This document shows, one piece after another, positions 49,457-58,774 of a stretch of 64,000 nucleotides of DNA (positions within the stretch are counted from its first letter, which is position 1; the number at the start of each line of letters is the position of its first letter). Both the position numbers and the translations under genes were made by a program. The notes beneath the pieces are model-generated. The model had not been told where the DNA came from and did no database searches. It was given only the letters and a program-made list of their open reading frames with translations. The stretch spans positions 1 to 64,000 of the forward strand of contig CAVJLL010000010.1 in NCBI GenBank assembly GCA_963650385.1, read 5' to 3'. The stretch is from CAG-791 sp963650385 (lineage in GTDB: Bacteria > Bacillota > Clostridia > Lachnospirales > Lachnospiraceae).

Positions 49457-50692
49457 ATGAAAAAGGAACATGAGGAAACCGGGAAAAGGCCGCATATCTG
49501 CCTGTACATCGGATCGCTCCAGAAGGGCGGCGCCGAGCGCGTGATGTCAAACCTGGCTGAGTATCTGTACGGCGCAGGCTGGCAGGTGACGCTGGTGACC
49601 ACGTATTTTCGCCCGCCGGAGTTTGTCCTGCCGCACGGCCTTTGGAATCCCGAGACGGGAGAAACGTACGGCCGGGAAACGGAAGAGGTTCCGTGGGGAA
49701 ATGGGCAAAGGATACAGGCTCATCCGGAGGGAATCCGGAGAATCTATTCCGATCCTCCCAGGGAGGAGCTCGCACGCGGACGGCTGCGGGGATTCTGCGC
49801 GCGCTATCGAAGGCTGCGCGCCATCTGGAAGCAGGAAAAACCGGATGTGATCCTCTCCTTCATCGGCTACAACAATTTCTTTGCCATTCTGACGAGTCTG
49901 GGACTGGGGATTCCGACGGCGGTCAGCGTGCGCTCCAATCCGGCCAGAGAGTATGCCTCTGCCAGGCTTCGGATTCCTGCATGGATTCTGTTCCGGCGGG
50001 CAGCCGGTGTGGTGCTGCAGACGCAGGAGGCCAGAAGCTTTTTCCCGGATGCCATTCAGAAAAAATCGGTCATTCTCCCCAATGCGATCAACCCGGATTT
50101 TATCCGTCCGCGCTGTGAGGGAGAACGTGAGAATGCGGTGATTTCCGTGGGACGGCTGGATGCGAATAAGAACCAGGACTACCTGATCCGCGCCTTTGCA
50201 AAGGCACATAAAGCGCATCCGGAGTACACGCTGCATCTGTACGGAGACGGCCCGTCAAGAGCGGACTTTGAGGCTCTGGCCGGGCAGCTGGGCATACAGG
50301 ATGCGGTCGTCTTTGAAGGAATTGTGGACGGCGTGCAGGATAGGATTGCGAATAAGAGGATCTTCGTGCTGCCCTCCCGTGAGGAGGGAATGCCGAATGC
50401 GCTGCTCGAAGCGATGGGGGCCGGTCTTGCCTGCATTTCCACGGATTGCCCCTGCGGCGGCCCCAGAGACCTGATCCGGGACGGCGTGAACGGATTTCTG
50501 GTTCCGGTAGAGACCAAGGACCCGCAGCAGGAGCTCCTGACAAAACGCCTTCTGCAGCTGATGGAGGATTCGGAGCTGGCAGAGCGGCTGGGGCAGGAGG
50601 CAGTCCGGGTGCAGGAGGAGTACAGCCCGGCGCAAATCAACGGCAAATGGGATCAGTATCTGCGGAGTTTGATGCGGCATCATGCAGTTTAA
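49457..50692 (+). CDS. Glycosyltransferase family 4 (paralogue of preceding gene)
   Basis: A 411-residue GT-B enzyme. LYIGSLQKGGAERVMSNLA at residues ~16-34 and a donor domain with VISVGRLDANKNQDYLIRAF, SREEGMPNALLEAMGAGLA and STDCPCGGPRDLIRDGVNG. An extra ~35-residue stretch around residues 60-95 (ETGETYGRETEEVPWGNGQ) separates it from its neighbour. ATG 49457 follows ACAGGAGA. The 3' end overlaps the MBOAT gene by 11 bp. Confidence 0.9.
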   Translation: MKKEHEETGKRPHICLYIGSLQKGGAERVMSNLAEYLYGAGWQVTLVTTYFRPPEFVLPHGLWNPETGETYGRETEEVPWGNGQRIQAHPEGIRRIYSDPPREELARGRLRGFCARYRRLRAIWKQEKPDVILSFIGYNNFFAILTSLGLGIPTAVSVRSNPAREYASARLRIPAWILFRRAAGVVLQTQEARSFFPDAIQKKSVILPNAINPDFIRPRCEGERENAVISVGRLDANKNQDYLIRAFAKAHKAHPEYTLHLYGDGPSRADFEALAGQLGIQDAVVFEGIVDGVQDRIANKRIFVLPSREEGMPNALLEAMGAGLACISTDCPCGGPRDLIRDGVNGFLVPVETKDPQQELLTKRLLQLMEDSELAERLGQEAVRVQEEYSPAQINGKWDQYLRSLMRHHAV

Positions 50693-52181
50693 TTCACTTT
50701 ATTTCTTAATTTTCTTTCTGCCGGCTGCGCTGGCGGGCTATTATCTTCTGGGCCGAGAGCCTCGGTCCGGCAGGAAATCCTGCATGCAGACGCAAGGCGG
50801 AAGCGGGGATGCGTGCGGAAGTCGGGAACACTGGGCGGACTGGTTTCTGGCTGCCATGTCCTTGGTGTTTTACGGGATGGCAAATGTCTGGTATCCGCTG
50901 ATGCTGGCGGTGATGCTCCTGGTGAACTGGTTTGTGGCAGGACGCGCCCGCAAAAAGGCCTGGATGGTGATCGGCGTTTTCTGGAATGTCGGGATCTTAG
51001 CCATCTTCAAGTATACCAATTTCTTTCTGGAGAACATGAACGCGGTACTGCGGACCGACCTGCCGCTCGTTGATCTCCTGCTGCCCCTGGGGATCAGCTT
51101 TATCGTATTCTCACAGATTTCCTGGATTGTGGATTCGTATCACGGCAGATTTGAGGAGCCGGTTTCCTTCCGGGAATATGTCCTCTTCTCCGTGTATTTT
51201 CCGAAAATCACACAGGGCCCCATTGCCCTGATGCGGGACTTTCTGCCGCAGCTGCGCAGCAGGCAGCGCTTTTATCCAAAGGCGCAGGAGCTGGCATGCG
51301 GCATTCAGATGTTCGCTTGCGGCCTATTCAAAAAGGTAATGCTGGCGGATCCTCTGGGCAATGCGGTGGCGCAGTATTATTCCAACTTCTCGTATCGCTC
51401 CAACGTGGACAGCCTGATTGTCATGCTGGCCTATACGCTTCAGATCTATATGGATTTTTCTGGATATTCCGATATGGCTATCGGAGTATCCAAGCTGTTT
51501 GGCATATCGCTTCCGGTTAATTTCGATTCGCCGTACCGGGCGGGGACAGTCACCGACTTCTGGCGCAGGTGGCACATCAGCCTTACGCAGTTCCTGCGGG
51601 AATACATTTATTTTCCGCTCGGCGGGAGCCGGAAGGGGAAGCTGCGCACGTATGTGAACGTTCTGATCGTATTCCTGATCAGCGGCATATGGCACGGGGC
51701 GAACTGGACCTTTGTCCTGTGGGGACTCTTCCACGGACTGGCGCAGGTCGCTGAGCGCCTTCTGGGGAAGCTGTACCGGAAGGTGTGGCTCCCGATCCGC
51801 TGGTGCGTGACCTTTTACTGCGTCAGCATGCTGTGGATGCTGTTTCAGAGCAGCTCCTGGCAGGAGTTTCTGCGATTCCGGTGGCATCTTCGGGTGGACA
51901 AATCCGGCTATTATTCGCAGGACCTTGCCAATTGCTTTCATATTACGGGCGTGCGCGGGGTGATGTCCCTGCTGCACCTTCCTGTGACGGATGCAGCGGT
52001 CGGCGCGGTGTGCACGGCGTTGTTCCTCGGCGGCTGCATGGCCATCTGCCTTTTCCTGCCGAACAACCAGAAGCGCCGTTACCGCACCAATGCGGCGACG
52101 CTCGTCGTGACGGCGGCCATGCTGATCGCATGTCTTTTGTCCATGAGCGGCGTATCAACGTTTCTGTACAACGATTTTTAG
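50682..52181 (+). CDS. MBOAT family O-acyltransferase, second copy
   Basis: A 499-residue multi-pass enzyme with the MBOAT signature: KITQGPIALMRDF, DFSGYSDMAIGVSKLFGISL, FWRRWHISLTQFLREYIYFP and the catalytic-His block GIWHGANWTFVLWGLFHG. It differs from the copy at 7795 in having an extra hydrophilic stretch after the first membrane segment (residues ~27-50) and a longer C-terminal section. It overlaps the GT4 gene by 11 bp and is followed at 9 bp by a putative SGNH-like partner, so it probably O-acylates the glycan assembled by this cluster. Confidence 0.92.
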   Translation: MQFNSLYFLIFFLPAALAGYYLLGREPRSGRKSCMQTQGGSGDACGSREHWADWFLAAMSLVFYGMANVWYPLMLAVMLLVNWFVAGRARKKAWMVIGVFWNVGILAIFKYTNFFLENMNAVLRTDLPLVDLLLPLGISFIVFSQISWIVDSYHGRFEEPVSFREYVLFSVYFPKITQGPIALMRDFLPQLRSRQRFYPKAQELACGIQMFACGLFKKVMLADPLGNAVAQYYSNFSYRSNVDSLIVMLAYTLQIYMDFSGYSDMAIGVSKLFGISLPVNFDSPYRAGTVTDFWRRWHISLTQFLREYIYFPLGGSRKGKLRTYVNVLIVFLISGIWHGANWTFVLWGLFHGLAQVAERLLGKLYRKVWLPIRWCVTFYCVSMLWMLFQSSSWQEFLRFRWHLRVDKSGYYSQDLANCFHITGVRGVMSLLHLPVTDAAVGAVCTALFLGGCMAICLFLPNNQKRRYRTNAATLVVTAAMLIACLLSMSGVSTFLYNDF

Positions 52182-52190
52182 GCGGCACGT

Positions 52191-53267
52191 ATGAAACCGA
52201 AAACCTGGCTTTGTGCCTTTATCATCTGCATAGCGGCTTTCCTTGTGAGCGTCGGCGGTCTGGTGGTCTGGCTGGATCCGTTTTTTCATTACCATGGGCC
52301 GGTTCAGGGCTGGTACTACACGCTGGGCGATCAGCGCAGTCAAAATGACGGGATTACCCGCCATTTTTCCTACGATGCGATGATCACCGGGACCAGCATG
52401 ACAGAGAATTTCAAAACGAGTGAATTCGATGCGCTCTTCGGAACCGATGCGGTCAAGCTCCCCTATCCCGGCGCAACCTTCCGAGAGATTAATGACAATC
52501 TGGAGGTGGCCTTCGAAACCCATACGGACATCCGATATGTCCTGCGGGCACTGGATTATTCGCACCTTGCAGAGGATAAGGATGCCATGCGGGAGGATAT
52601 GGGAGAGTATCCGTCCTATCTCTATGATCATAATCTCCTGAATGATGTGAAGTATCTGTACAACAAGGATGTGCTGCTCTACTATCTGCTGCCCATGCTC
52701 CAGAAAAAGCTGCGGGGCGAGGCGGGAGGGATCACCTCCTTTGATGAGTACGGCAGCTCCCGGCAGGACACCTGCTCCAGAGAAAAGGCACTGCAGGGGA
52801 TCGAGAGCTTTTCAGCGGCGGATACGCAGGAAAGCCTTTCCGAAGAAGAAATTCAGCTGCTCCGGGAGAATATGGAGCAGAATGTGATTGCGCTTGCAAA
52901 GGCACATCCGGAGACAACGTTTCTGTACTTTTTCCCGCCGTATTCCGCAGCCTGGTGGGGATGCCTGAAGTCGGACGGTACACTGCATAGACAGGTGCAG
53001 GCGGAGAAGCTGGCATCGCAGATGATGCTGGAGGAGACCGACAACATACAGGTCTATTCCTTCAACAACAGCCGGCGCGAGGTAATCTTCGATCTGGACA
53101 ATTACAAGGACACCGGACATTACAGCTCGGAGGTCAGCAGTCAGATTCTCACCTGGATTTATCAGGGCGACGGCCGGATCACGAAGGACAATCTGGAAGA
53201 CTATTACAAAGAGGAGGAACAGTTCTATCTGGAATACGATTATAACCAGCTGCTGAATGCCGAATAG
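52191..53267 (+). CDS. MBOAT-associated extracytoplasmic protein (SGNH-like)
   Basis: A 358-residue protein with an N-terminal signal anchor (LCAFIICIAAFLVSVGGLVV) and an extracytoplasmic domain. ITGTSMTENFKTSEFDALF resembles the GxS nucleophile region of SGNH-like proteins that accompany MBOAT enzymes, and NYKDTGHYSSEVSSQ supplies a D-x-x-H element. This family is regularly found after MBOAT genes in Clostridia. It is clearly different from the AlgJ/AlgX-like partner at 9220. Acyl transfer to the glycan is inferred. Confidence 0.75.
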   Translation: MKPKTWLCAFIICIAAFLVSVGGLVVWLDPFFHYHGPVQGWYYTLGDQRSQNDGITRHFSYDAMITGTSMTENFKTSEFDALFGTDAVKLPYPGATFREINDNLEVAFETHTDIRYVLRALDYSHLAEDKDAMREDMGEYPSYLYDHNLLNDVKYLYNKDVLLYYLLPMLQKKLRGEAGGITSFDEYGSSRQDTCSREKALQGIESFSAADTQESLSEEEIQLLRENMEQNVIALAKAHPETTFLYFFPPYSAAWWGCLKSDGTLHRQVQAEKLASQMMLEETDNIQVYSFNNSRREVIFDLDNYKDTGHYSSEVSSQILTWIYQGDGRITKDNLEDYYKEEEQFYLEYDYNQLLNAE

Positions 53268-53268
53268 G

Positions 53269-53501
53269 TCCGTCGGCGGCCGGCGGCTGCGCAGTAACGC
53301 ACAGTAATACTGGCGAATATTTAGCAAGCATTTTCGTTGACGCACACAGGCGGAATGCGTAGTATGGCTGTTGCACGAGTGATTCAGTAACGGTACACTC
53401 GCCGGGACCCGCCGCGGCGGGTGCCTGTACAGCAAAGTAATTCACACTGTCCGGCAGAGGCAGTAAGAGATGACAGTCTGATCTGTGGAAGGAGGTGCGT
53501 C
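53269..53501. other. Intergenic region before mgtE with perfect 16-bp palindrome
   Basis: The 234-bp gap holds ACCCGCCGCGGCGGGT (53407-53422), a perfect palindrome within a longer GTAC...GTAC hairpin (53393-53430). The text GTAACGGTACACTCGCC just before it resembles the left end of the 15441 element (GTTACAGTACACTCGCC). I looked for an M-box magnesium riboswitch, which often precedes mgtE, and did not recognise one. Confidence 0.5.
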
Positions 53502-54908
53502 ATGAGCGTAAAGGAACTGAATGTGCAGAAGCAGAACGAGGAAGCAATCCTTCAGATTATACGGAGCAAGAATTCGCCGAAGGCAATACAGAATAAGCTG
53601 GAAGATTACCACGAGAACGATATTGCCTCGGTGCTGCCGGCTTTGACGGTCAAGGAACGCGAAGGCCTCTTCCGGCTTCTGGGCTCTGATTTCCTCGCAG
53701 ATGTCGTAGAGTACCTGGAGGAAGAGGATTCCATTCTCTGCCTGCAGGAGATGGATCCGAAAAAGGCGGCGGACGTCCTGTCGAAGATGGAGCCGGACGA
53801 TGCCGTAGACCTTCTGAAAAATACGGATTCCCCGTCCAAAAAGGCCTGGATGGAGCTGATGAATGAGGACACGAGGGAGAGAATACGGAGTCTTGCGGCG
53901 TACTCCGAGGACACGATCGGCTCCCGCATGACGACCAATTTTGTCACACTGGTCTCCAATCTTTCCATCAAGGAAGCCATGGCCTCGGTCGTGGAGCAGG
54001 CGGCGGAGCACGATAACATTTCTTCCATTTATGTGCTGGATGAGAACGGCATATTTTACGGGGAGATTGATTTAAAGGACCTTATTATTGCAAGGCAGGG
54101 AACGCCCCTGGAGGACGTGATTGTCACTGCCTATCCGTATGTATACGCCGATGAGAAAATCGACGACTGCCTGGAGACGCTGAAGGAGTATTCCGAGGAA
54201 TCGATCCCGGTACTGTCGGAGGACAATCATATTCTGGGCGTGATTACGGCACAGGATATCGTCGAGGTTGTGGATGAAGAGATGGGCGAGGACTATGCCA
54301 GACTCGCAGGTCTCTCCGATGAAGAGGATCTGGATGAGCCTCTTGCAAAGAGTGTCCGGAAGCGGCTTCCGTGGCTGGCGCTCCTCCTGGTTCTGGGCAT
54401 GTGTGTGTCGAGCGTTGTCAGTCTGTTCGAGGCCGTGGTGGCGCAGCTGACCATCGTCATGATTTTCCAGTCCCTGATTCTGGATATGTCCGGCAATGTG
54501 GGAACACAGTCTCTGGCCGTGACCATCCGGGTCCTGATGGATGAGAAGCTCAGCGGCAAACAGAAACGGCATCTTGTCTTTAAGGAGTCCCGCGTGGGAT
54601 TTGTCAACGGCCTGTTCCTGGGCGTGCTTGCCTTTGCCGGAATCGGCATTTATCTGATGCTGTTCAAGCATCTGGCACCGGGCAGCGCATTTGCCATCTC
54701 CGGGTGCATCGGCATCTCGCTGATCCTGGCGATGCTGATCTCCTCCCTGGTCGGAACGGTGATCCCGATGTTCTTTAAGCAGATCGGCGTGGATCCTGCC
54801 GTGGCATCCGGACCGCTGATCACGACCATCACCGATATGGTGGGAGTGGTTACCTATTACGGCATGGCGTGGCTCCTTCTGATTGAATTTCTAGGACTGA
54901 ATGCCTAA
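53502..54908 (+). CDS. mgtE: Magnesium transporter MgtE
   Basis: A 468-residue Mg2+ channel; ATG 53502 follows AAGGAGG. The N domain of helical repeats is followed by paired CBS domains (IGSRMTTNFVTL, YVYADEKIDDCLETL, ILGVITAQDIVEVVDEE) that sense cytoplasmic Mg2+. Five C-terminal membrane segments carry the pore signature DMSGNVGTQSLAVTIR. The length and order match MgtE of Thermus and Bacillus. It stands alone between the glycan cluster and an ABC transporter. Confidence 0.95.
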   Translation: MSVKELNVQKQNEEAILQIIRSKNSPKAIQNKLEDYHENDIASVLPALTVKEREGLFRLLGSDFLADVVEYLEEEDSILCLQEMDPKKAADVLSKMEPDDAVDLLKNTDSPSKKAWMELMNEDTRERIRSLAAYSEDTIGSRMTTNFVTLVSNLSIKEAMASVVEQAAEHDNISSIYVLDENGIFYGEIDLKDLIIARQGTPLEDVIVTAYPYVYADEKIDDCLETLKEYSEESIPVLSEDNHILGVITAQDIVEVVDEEMGEDYARLAGLSDEEDLDEPLAKSVRKRLPWLALLLVLGMCVSSVVSLFEAVVAQLTIVMIFQSLILDMSGNVGTQSLAVTIRVLMDEKLSGKQKRHLVFKESRVGFVNGLFLGVLAFAGIGIYLMLFKHLAPGSAFAISGCIGISLILAMLISSLVGTVIPMFFKQIGVDPAVASGPLITTITDMVGVVTYYGMAWLLLIEFLGLNA

Positions 54909-54949
54909 AAGCGATAATGAATAAAAAGGAAAATTTGTTGCATCATCCA

Positions 54950-54978
54950 TTGTAACAATGAATAAAACTGCATATTAT
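54950..54978 (+). promoter_or_regulatory. Putative sigma-A promoter for the amino acid ABC operon
   Basis: TTGTAA (-35) and TATTAT (-10) are separated by 17 bp, an optimal spacing. This lies in the 179-bp gap before the substrate-binding protein gene and would give a leader of about 105 nt. Confidence 0.65.
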
Positions 54979-55087
54979 AGGCATGACTATACATGTGCGG
55001 CACGCTTTGCTTTACTGCCGCGTCCTGTGTGCGGGCAGACGGACGGCAGCTGCGGGAGCACATGACCCGCAAAGAGGAGGATTTATT

Positions 55088-56026
55088 ATGAAGAAAACAA
55101 TAGCAGCATTACTCGTTGGTACGATGGCGCTGGGACTTGCAGCCTGCGGCAGCAGCTCTTCCGATACGGCAGCATCTGCAGAGGCATCCACTGAGGCCGC
55201 AGAGGCAGCATCTACTGAGGCGGCAGAAGAGGCATCCACAGAAGCCGCAGAGGCTACAACAGAGGCAGCTTCCGATGCCATCGATCTTTCCGGCTCCAAG
55301 TATCTTTCGGACGGAGAGCTGACCGTTGGACTGAACGCAACCTTCCCTCCGTTTGAGTATGTCGGCGACGGCACCGACAACTTCGAGGCAATTACCTCCA
55401 ATGAGAGCAATGCAACCGGCTTTGATGTTGCAATGATGAATGAGATCGGCAAGCGCCTCGGCGTTAACGTTGTCATTGAGGACATGGATTTTGACGGCAT
55501 TGTTGCTGCAATCGGCACCAAGATCGACTGCGGTGCAACCGGCATGACCATCACGGATGAGAGAAAGGAAGCGGTTAACTTCTCCGATCCTTATTACGAT
55601 GCAACACAGGCCGTTCTTCTGCCGAAGGACTCCTCCATCAAGACGGCAGACGATCTGGCAGCAGCAACTGCCATCGGCGTACAGGCAGGAACAACCGGTG
55701 AGAGCGTTGCACGCGGAATCAACGACAGTGCCGTTGTCTCCGTAAAGAGCTTCAATCAGGCCGTTCTGGATCTGGTAAACGGCAAGGATGAGGCAGTTGT
55801 CATCGACCAGGTGCCGGGCGAGGCATTCGTTGCGCAGTATCCGGATGAGCTGCAGCTGGTAGAGGGCTCCGTATTTGACTTTGACGTAGAGCAGTACGGC
55901 ATTGCAATGCCCAAGGATGACGAGGTTATGCTCAATGCTATCAACAGCGCACTGGCTGACATGAAGGCTGACGGAACCTATGATCAGCTTCTGGACCAGT
56001 ACATCAACAACTACGAGGCTGAGTAA
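55088..56026 (+). CDS. Polar amino acid ABC transporter substrate-binding lipoprotein
   Basis: A 312-residue lipoprotein. ATG 55088 has AGAGGAGG upstream. The signal peptide ends in lipobox LAAC (Cys near residue 20). A ~45-residue Ser/Thr/Glu/Ala repeat linker (STEAAE units) follows, then a SBP_bac_3 domain with LTVGLNATFPPFEY, GFDVAMMNEIGKRLGV and DCGATGMTITDERK. It captures a polar amino acid (glutamine, cystine or similar) outside the cell for the permease and ATPase that follow. The linker is low-complexity, a flexible spacer from the membrane. Confidence 0.92.
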   Translation: MKKTIAALLVGTMALGLAACGSSSSDTAASAEASTEAAEAASTEAAEEASTEAAEATTEAASDAIDLSGSKYLSDGELTVGLNATFPPFEYVGDGTDNFEAITSNESNATGFDVAMMNEIGKRLGVNVVIEDMDFDGIVAAIGTKIDCGATGMTITDERKEAVNFSDPYYDATQAVLLPKDSSIKTADDLAAATAIGVQAGTTGESVARGINDSAVVSVKSFNQAVLDLVNGKDEAVVIDQVPGEAFVAQYPDELQLVEGSVFDFDVEQYGIAMPKDDEVMLNAINSALADMKADGTYDQLLDQYINNYEAE

Positions 56027-56064
56027 GACGGAATCCGCTGCCGGCCTTTGAAGGGGAATGCATC

Positions 56065-56105
56065 AAAAAGGGTGAGAAGCACAGACGGCTTCGCACCCTT
56101 TTTTC
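56065..56105 (+). terminator. Intra-operon terminator/attenuator after the binding protein gene
   Basis: AAAAAGGGTG-A-GAAGC pairs with GCTTC-G-CACCCTTTTTT, ending in a T-run. It is placed between the binding protein and permease genes, so partial read-through would give more binding protein than permease, as is usual in such operons. Confidence 0.8.
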
Positions 56106-56129
56106 ACAAAGACAGAGGGAAACAATTGT

Positions 56130-56834
56130 ATGTCAGAACTTGCCAATCAGTTTTTTAAAGCATTTATTAAGAATGACCGGTGGCTGCTGTATGTAAAGGG
56201 CCTGGGGAACACCATCGAGGTGACGCTCCTGGCGGCGTGCCTGGGCCTGGCCCTGGGAACGCTGGCATGCCTTTTGAATATGCAGCGGACCGAGAACGGA
56301 AAACGGACCATTGTTTCACGCATCGCGTATGTGTACATTGACGTTATCCGCGGAACACCGACGATGATCCAGCTGCTGATCATGTGGAATGTTATTATGG
56401 CAGCCTCGAAGAACAAGATTCTGGTGGCAACGATGGCATTCGGCATCAATTCGGGAGCCTATGTGGCGGAGATCATCCGCGGCGGCATCCAGTCCGTAGA
56501 CGGCGGACAGATGGAGGCCGGGCGCTCGCTGGGCCTTTCCAAGATGCAGACCATGATGGCAGTCATACTCCCGCAGGCATTCAAGAACTGCTTCCCGTCA
56601 CTTCTGAATGAGTTCATCACCCTGCTGAAGGAAACCTCCATTGCAGGTGCAGTGGGACTTTCCGAGCTTACGCACGCATCGGATCAGGTGTCGTCGGCAA
56701 CCTATGAGTACATGATGCCGCTTCTGGGAGCTGCATTTATGTATTTTGTAGTTGTAAAGATTCTGAGCTTCTTCTTCGGAATATGGGAAAACAAGCTCCG
56801 TGTCAGCGACAAGCGGCATCGTGACCAGCATTGA
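56130..56834 (+). CDS. Amino acid ABC transporter permease (HisM/GlnP type)
   Basis: A 234-residue membrane protein with about five segments. GLGNTIEVTLLAACLGLALG is the family's opening, YIDVIRGTPTMIQLLI is conserved in this group, and the EAA loop reads EAGRSLGLSKMQTMMAVILPQ, which contacts the ATPase. It is single-type, so probably works as a homodimer. GAGGGAAAC precedes ATG 56130. Confidence 0.93.
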   Translation: MSELANQFFKAFIKNDRWLLYVKGLGNTIEVTLLAACLGLALGTLACLLNMQRTENGKRTIVSRIAYVYIDVIRGTPTMIQLLIMWNVIMAASKNKILVATMAFGINSGAYVAEIIRGGIQSVDGGQMEAGRSLGLSKMQTMMAVILPQAFKNCFPSLLNEFITLLKETSIAGAVGLSELTHASDQVSSATYEYMMPLLGAAFMYFVVVKILSFFFGIWENKLRVSDKRHRDQH

Positions 56835-56856
56835 CGGAAGAGGGGAAGTGACGCAA

Positions 56857-57603
56857 ATGGCTGAGAACAAAAAGGCAATGATCCGCGTAAAGGACCTGAA
56901 GAAGACCTTCGGAGACAATCACGTACTGCGCGGAATTAACTATGAAATCGAAAAGGGAGAGAAGATCGTTCTGGTCGGACCCTCCGGGTGCGGCAAGTCG
57001 ACCTTTCTGCGCTGCATGAACCTTCTGGAGGTGCCTACGAGCGGCGAGATCTGGATGGATGATGTGCAGGTGAACAGTCCGCACACAGACATCAACAAGG
57101 TCCGTCAGAAAATGGGCATGGTATTCCAGCATTTCAACCTGTTCCACAATCTGACCATCATGAACAACATCATTCTTGCGCCGACCAAGCTCGGGATCAT
57201 GACGAAGGAGGAGGCACAGGAGAAGGCGCTTCAGCTCCTTCGCCGTGTGAACCTGGAGGATAAGGCGGATGTGTATCCGTACTCGCTCTCCGGCGGTCAG
57301 CAGCAGAGAATTGCAATCTGCCGTGCACTTGCGATGAACCCGGAGGTGATGCTGTTCGATGAGCCGACTTCGGCGCTGGACCCGGAAATGGTCGGCGAGG
57401 TGCTGCAGGTTATGACGGAGCTGGCGGAGTCCGGCATGACCATGGTGGTGGTGACGCATGAGATGGCGTTTGCCAGACAGGTGGCCTCCAAGGTAATCTT
57501 CATTGACGAAGGCGTGATCAAAGAGGAAAATACACCGGAGGAGTTCTTTGCACATCCGCAGAACCAGCGGCTGCAGGACTTCCTTTCCAAGGTGCTGCAG
57601 TAG
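56857..57603 (+). CDS. Amino acid ABC transporter ATP-binding protein
   Basis: A 248-residue ATPase of the GlnQ/HisP type. Walker A GPSGCGKST, Q-loop MVFQHFNLF, signature LSGGQQQR, Walker B VMLFDEPTSALDPE and the H-loop VVTHEM are all intact. ATG 56857 is chosen because it gives the family N terminus and has AGGGGAA upstream; GTG 56848 is an alternative. It lies 22 bp after the permease gene. Confidence 0.95.
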   Translation: MAENKKAMIRVKDLKKTFGDNHVLRGINYEIEKGEKIVLVGPSGCGKSTFLRCMNLLEVPTSGEIWMDDVQVNSPHTDINKVRQKMGMVFQHFNLFHNLTIMNNIILAPTKLGIMTKEEAQEKALQLLRRVNLEDKADVYPYSLSGGQQQRIAICRALAMNPEVMLFDEPTSALDPEMVGEVLQVMTELAESGMTMVVVTHEMAFARQVASKVIFIDEGVIKEENTPEEFFAHPQNQRLQDFLSKVLQ

Positions 57604-57664
57604 TTACCCTGCAGGAGAAAGTCAGGACACAAGGTGCAGCCAGGCTGCGTCGGAAAGAGAGTTT

Positions 57665-58753
57665 ATGAACTGGCAGGAAAATGTACGGCGCGTCGAGCCC
57701 TATGTGGCAGGAGAGCAGCCGAAAAATCCGGATGTTATCAAACTGAATACCAATGAATGCCCGTATCCGCCGGCGCCGGGAGTGGCCGAGGCGGCAAAAC
57801 GGTTGACGGATGAATATGAGAAGATGCGGCTGTATCCGGACATGAATGCATCCCCTTTGGTGCAGGCACTGGCAGAGCGCTACGGCGTCCGGCCGGAGCA
57901 GGTCTTCGCCGGCGTCGGCTCGGACGATGTGCTGGCCATGGCCTTCCTGACATTTTTCACCTCCGGCAGGCGCCTTCTGTTCCCGGATATTACCTACTCC
58001 TTTTATGATGTGTGGGCGGAGCTGTACCGGATTCCCTACACGCAGGTGCCGCTGCAGGAGGATTTTACCATCTGTCCGGAGGATTACATTCCAGGATCCG
58101 GAAAATGGAAGGGCGATGAGACCCCGGGAGGGGGGATTATTTTTCCGAACCCGAATGCGCCGACTGGAAGAGAGCTCCCGCTGGCAGACATTGAGCGCAT
58201 TGCGGCAGCCAATCCGGATAAGGTTGTGATCGTCGATGAGGCATATGTGGATTTCGGCGCAGTGTCAGCGCTTCCGCTGCTGAAGAAATACGAGAATCTC
58301 CTGGTGGTGCAGACCTTTTCCAAGTCAAGAGCCATGGCGGGCGCACGGATTGGCTTTGCCATCGGAAATGAGACGCTGATCGGCTGTCTTAAGGACGTGA
58401 AGTTCTCCTTCAACTCCTATACAATGAACCTGCAGACCATATACATGGGGACAGCAGCCGTGGAGGACGAAGCGTATTTTAACCGGCTGACGTCTCAGAT
58501 TGTAGAGACGCGGGCGTGGTTTGAAAAGGAGCTGACGCGGCTCGGTTTTGTCTATCCGGAGTCAAAGGCGAACTTTATATTCGCCCGTCACCCGGAGCAC
58601 AGCGGGCAGGAGCTGTTCGATGCACTTCGAGAGAGGAACATCTTTGTGCGCCACTGGAATAAACCGCGGATTGGTGAGTATCTGCGCATTACCATCGGAA
58701 CCGATGAACAGATGAGAGCTGTTGTAAAGGCACTGGAGGAAATCCTGGCCTGA
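57665..58753 (+). CDS. hisC: Histidinol-phosphate aminotransferase family protein
   Basis: A 362-residue fold-type I PLP aminotransferase; ATG 57665 follows GGAAAGAG. It opens MNWQENVRRVEPYVAGEQP with KLNTNECPYPPAPGV, as in HisC, and has FPNPNAPTGRELP, IVDEAYVDFG and the PLP lysine in FSKSRAMAGARIG. It may serve histidine synthesis (imidazole acetol phosphate transamination) or act on aromatic amino acids; no other his gene is nearby. Being 61 bp after an amino acid transporter, it may belong to that transcript. Confidence 0.88.
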   Translation: MNWQENVRRVEPYVAGEQPKNPDVIKLNTNECPYPPAPGVAEAAKRLTDEYEKMRLYPDMNASPLVQALAERYGVRPEQVFAGVGSDDVLAMAFLTFFTSGRRLLFPDITYSFYDVWAELYRIPYTQVPLQEDFTICPEDYIPGSGKWKGDETPGGGIIFPNPNAPTGRELPLADIERIAAANPDKVVIVDEAYVDFGAVSALPLLKKYENLLVVQTFSKSRAMAGARIGFAIGNETLIGCLKDVKFSFNSYTMNLQTIYMGTAAVEDEAYFNRLTSQIVETRAWFEKELTRLGFVYPESKANFIFARHPEHSGQELFDALRERNIFVRHWNKPRIGEYLRITIGTDEQMRAVVKALEEILA

Positions 58754-58774
58754 CCTGGAGGAAGGAAAATCAAT

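Noticed and set aside
53269..53501. M-box riboswitch before mgtE
   Set aside because: Expected from knowledge of mgtE regulation, but the conserved M-box segments were not seen; kept only as an unexplained leader.
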